Source: DASYLJ01 sp964432595 (lineage in GTDB: Bacteria; Desulfobacterota; Binatia; DP-6). From it: 64,000 nt of DNA. The notes under the pieces were generated by a model. That model saw only the letters and a program-made list of their open reading frames with translations, ran no database searches and had not been told where the DNA came from. The DNA is taken from positions 1-64,000 of the forward strand of contig CAYSOF010000029.1 of the NCBI GenBank assembly GCA_964432595.1, given 5' to 3'. Shown here one piece after another: positions 63,858 through 64,000 of the stretch (its first letter is position 1; each line of letters opens with the position of its first letter). The position numbers and the translations under genes are program-made.

Positions 63858-64000
63858 ATGTTCGAGCGGCTGACCAGCTACAAGTTCAGCACCATCGCGC
63901 TGGGTGATGACGACGACGACGACGATCTCGAGGACGATGATGACGACGACCTCGATGACGAGGACGACGACCTCGAGATCGAAGACGACGACGACGATTG
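63858..64000 (+). CDS. Poly-aspartate acidic protein, cut by the window edge
   Basis: An open frame of 47 residues to the window end, starting at ATG 63858 with a GGAAGGGA ribosome-binding site. The first 16 residues (MFERLTSYKFSTIALG) are ordinary, then only Asp, Glu and a few Leu/Ile follow (DDDDDDDLEDDDDDD and similar). It is in frame with an upstream GTG at 63816 that overlaps the bioB stop as GTGA, an alternative start. Its end and function lie outside the window; the acidic tract may be a disordered or metal-binding tail. The repetitive GAC/GAT codons may vary in length. Confidence 0.5.
   Translation, partial: MFERLTSYKFSTIALGDDDDDDDLEDDDDDDLDDEDDDLEIEDDDDD

Noticed and set aside
1..64000. 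tRNA, rRNA, CRISPR arrays, prophage and complete insertion sequences
   Set aside because: No conserved T-loop sequences in a cloverleaf context, no regularly spaced repeats, and no transposase, integrase or phage structural genes were seen on either strand.

Overview
This 64-kb window is about 70% G+C, densely coded on both strands, and comes from a Gram-negative (diderm) bacterium. It carries lipid A synthesis (LpxC), Mla-type lipid transport, a type II secretion system, a Tat component and lipoproteins. A quinol:cytochrome bc complex with a multiheme cytochrome c, an F420/FMN LLM-class oxidoreductase and NxxGxxAF-repeat secreted proteins suggest a deltaproteobacteria-like lineage such as Binatota, Desulfobacterota or Myxococcota. 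The taxonomy is inference; no rRNA or tRNA gene was found. Genes are tightly packed with many ATGA/GTGA stop-start overlaps, and no gap exceeds 300 bp.

Layout. 51-2315 (-): ECF41-type sigma factor with its FAD oxidoreductase and a matching promoter. 2418-6945 (+): DUF2905 protein, an NtrY-like sensor kinase, then an unusual fusion of a receiver domain to LpxC, and a hydratase. 6942-17302 (-): an 11-gene type II secretion operon (gspC-D-E-F-G-J-L-M-N-I-K), interrupted between gspE and gspF by a 159-bp fold-back MITE-like element with a CTAG duplication. 17463-19079 (-): a glycine-zipper, polyproline lipoprotein and a patatin-like lipase. 19188-27899 (+): a small membrane protein, then a respiratory cluster (Rieske protein, cytochrome b6-like subunit, subunit IV-like protein, two small membrane proteins, an octaheme coiled-coil cytochrome c and a cupredoxin), followed by two paralogous secreted Cys-rich proteins flanking corA.

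28002-34947: an SDR dehydrogenase, a large NxxGxxAF-repeat secreted protein, an N-formylglutamate-amidohydrolase-like protein and a secreted phosphodiesterase. 35066-43093: a phosphate-starvation module. phoB-phoR (+) faces pstS-C-A-B-phoU (-), and PHO boxes with identical geometry lie before phoB and pstS. A two-hairpin repeat occurs twice, each time between convergent genes (before a class I glutamine amidotransferase and before phoU); its first hairpin shows compensatory base changes. 43390-49155: a beta-hydroxyacid dehydrogenase, an LLM oxidoreductase, an ICMT-like methyltransferase, peptide deformylase and a large membrane sensor kinase. 49152-53569 (-): RNase G and a TIGR03960-type radical SAM protein. 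53669: tatA.

53878-61599 (-): apparently one eight-gene operon, nadA, an NrtR-like Nudix regulator, a gluzincin peptidase, an AglD/UPF0104 membrane protein, mlaE-mlaF-mlaD and a DUF3426 protein. 61671-64000: an orphan DNA methyltransferase, bioB and the start of a poly-Asp protein cut by the window edge.

Themes. Envelope building and export (LpxC, Mla, T2SS, Tat, lipoproteins) dominate. The most unusual feature is the receiver-LpxC fusion beside a histidine kinase, which suggests phosphorelay control of the committed step of lipid A synthesis. Several promoters (TTGCC[AT]-N17-TAnnnn) sit so close to their start codons that leaderless or near-leaderless mRNAs are likely.
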